This document shows, one piece after another, positions 4,789 through 5,335 of a DNA stretch of 5,335 nt. Positions within the stretch are counted from its first letter, which is position 1; each line of letters begins with the position of its first letter. The notes below the pieces were generated by a model. It saw only the letters and a program-made list of their open reading frames with translations, was not told the origin of the DNA and did no database searches. The DNA lies in the NCBI GenBank assembly GCA_013140415.1, contig JABFSW010000016.1:1-5335 (forward strand), in the 5' to 3' direction. Source of the stretch: Nitrosarchaeum sp. Lineage in GTDB: Archaea > Thermoproteota > Nitrososphaeria > Nitrososphaerales > Nitrosopumilaceae. The translations under genes and the position numbers were made by a program.

Positions 4789-4796
4789 TTTTATTT
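4789..4796 (+). promoter_or_regulatory. Putative TATA box of the redox gene
   Basis: TTTTATTT lies 21-28 nt before the ATG at 4817, consistent with a leaderless mRNA. There is no Shine-Dalgarno tract between it and the ATG. Confidence 0.42.
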
Positions 4797-4816
4797 GTAT
4801 TAGAGAATATTACAAC

Positions 4817-5335
4817 ATGGTACTCCTAGAATCACAAATTAAATTAAAAACAGGAGATATCGCACCAGATTTTCAGCTCTTAGGGATTGATGATAAAAAA
4901 CATACACTAAATGACTTTGCTAGTTATCAAGGAATTCTAGTTATTTTCATTTGCAACCATTGCCCATATGTCAAGGCAAAAGCAGAAGCTTTCAATGAGT
5001 TGTATGAAAAATTTGACGATAAAATAGCAATAATAGGAATTAACAGTAACGACTCTAAAGATTACCCAGAAGATGGTTTTGAAAATATGAAAAAAACAGC
5101 AAAAGAGAAGGGATTCAAATTTAATTATTTGGTTGACGATACTCAAGAAATTGCAAAAAAATATGGTGCAATATGCACTCCAGATCCTTTCTTGTTCAAT
5201 AGTAAGAGACAACTAGTATTTCATGGTAGAATTGATAATGCCATGAAACCAGATGATATAGCTACAGAAAAGACAATGATTAACAACATAAAAAAATTAC
5301 TGTCTGGAGAAAAAATTGAAAAAGATTTTGACCCA
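4817..5335 (+). CDS. Thioredoxin-fold peroxiredoxin-like redox protein (partial, 3' end cut)
   Basis: The frame is open for 173 codons from ATG 4817 to the window edge without a stop, so the C-terminus is missing. The N-terminus (KLKTGDIAPDFQLLGIDDKKHTLNDF, in part at 10-34) is the AhpC/TSA-redoxin opening. The active site is CNHCPYV at residues 46-52, a CxxC with C46 and C49, in the place where thioredoxins have CGPC. The thioredoxin-type cis-proline is probably P122 in CTPDPFLF, with an extra C120 two residues before it. This combination is typical of the 'thioredoxin family / PRX-like' proteins of about 180-200 residues with a CNHCPYV site. No signal peptide or lipobox is present, so it is cytoplasmic and probably a thiol oxidoreductase or peroxidase. 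Its substrate is unknown. It is transcribed divergently from tRNA-Ala. Confidence 0.9.
   Translation, partial: MVLLESQIKLKTGDIAPDFQLLGIDDKKHTLNDFASYQGILVIFICNHCPYVKAKAEAFNELYEKFDDKIAIIGINSNDSKDYPEDGFENMKKTAKEKGFKFNYLVDDTQEIAKKYGAICTPDPFLFNSKRQLVFHGRIDNAMKPDDIATEKTMINNIKKLLSGEKIEKDFDP

Noticed and set aside
4937..5212. 91-codon minus-strand frame opposite the redox gene
   Set aside because: It is Phe/Ile/Cys-rich, as expected for the reverse of an AT-rich gene. The forward frame has the CNHCPYV active site.
1..5335. Defence system, mobile element, CRISPR array or biosynthetic cluster
   Set aside because: No transposase, integrase, repeat-spacer pattern or clustered enzymes are present. The HNH-like fragment belongs to a housekeeping-style zinc protein and shows no partner gene.

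Overview
The window looks like a piece of a marine or soil ammonia-oxidising archaeon (Thaumarchaeota/Nitrososphaeria, Nitrosopumilus-like). The DNA is AT-rich and very compact. It carries an archaeal/eukaryotic-type tryptophanyl-tRNA synthetase, an archaeal-type phosphopantetheine adenylyltransferase, a CxxC-x17-CxxC zinc protein and a secreted beta-sandwich protein of a style common in this phylum. Many genes have an AT-rich TATA-like box about 20-30 nt before the ATG and no clear Shine-Dalgarno, as expected for leaderless archaeal transcripts. The taxonomic call is inference from gene content and style; no marker gene such as amoA or 16S rRNA is present.

Layout: 2-55 (+) is the possible C-terminal end of an upstream gene. 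78-1468 (+) is a two-gene unit, trpS and a 93-aa protein of unknown function, overlapping by ATGA. From 1471 to 4736 everything is on the minus strand. In transcription order this is tRNA-Ala(UGC), a 35-aa one-helix membrane microprotein, a 359-aa exported protein, coaD, a 109-aa helical hypothetical protein, a CxxC-x17-CxxC/HNH-like zinc protein, and a 27-aa one-helix membrane microprotein. The last of these ends 2 nt from the 93-aa gene. 4817-5335 (+) is the start of a thioredoxin-fold redox protein with a CNHC active site, cut by the window end and divergent from tRNA-Ala.

Most recognisable genes are housekeeping: tRNA charging, coenzyme A synthesis, redox, and a tRNA. No coordinated new pathway is visible. 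The most unusual signal is in the zinc protein. Its frame stops at a UGA (1766-1768) in the middle of a four-cysteine HNH-like module. The same frame then continues for 48 codons and supplies the missing second Cys pair (LCLNCN) before the next stop. This is either a recent nonsense mutation, a sequence error, or stop-codon readthrough.

Two short genes, of 27 and 35 codons, are supported by a transmembrane pattern plus a well-placed TATA-like box. A 13-nt palindrome abuts the putative TATA box of the redox gene and may be an operator. No CRISPR array, insertion sequence, integrase or defence gene was seen. There is no gene-free stretch longer than 300 bases. The largest gap (4352-4477) holds only a putative terminator and a putative promoter.
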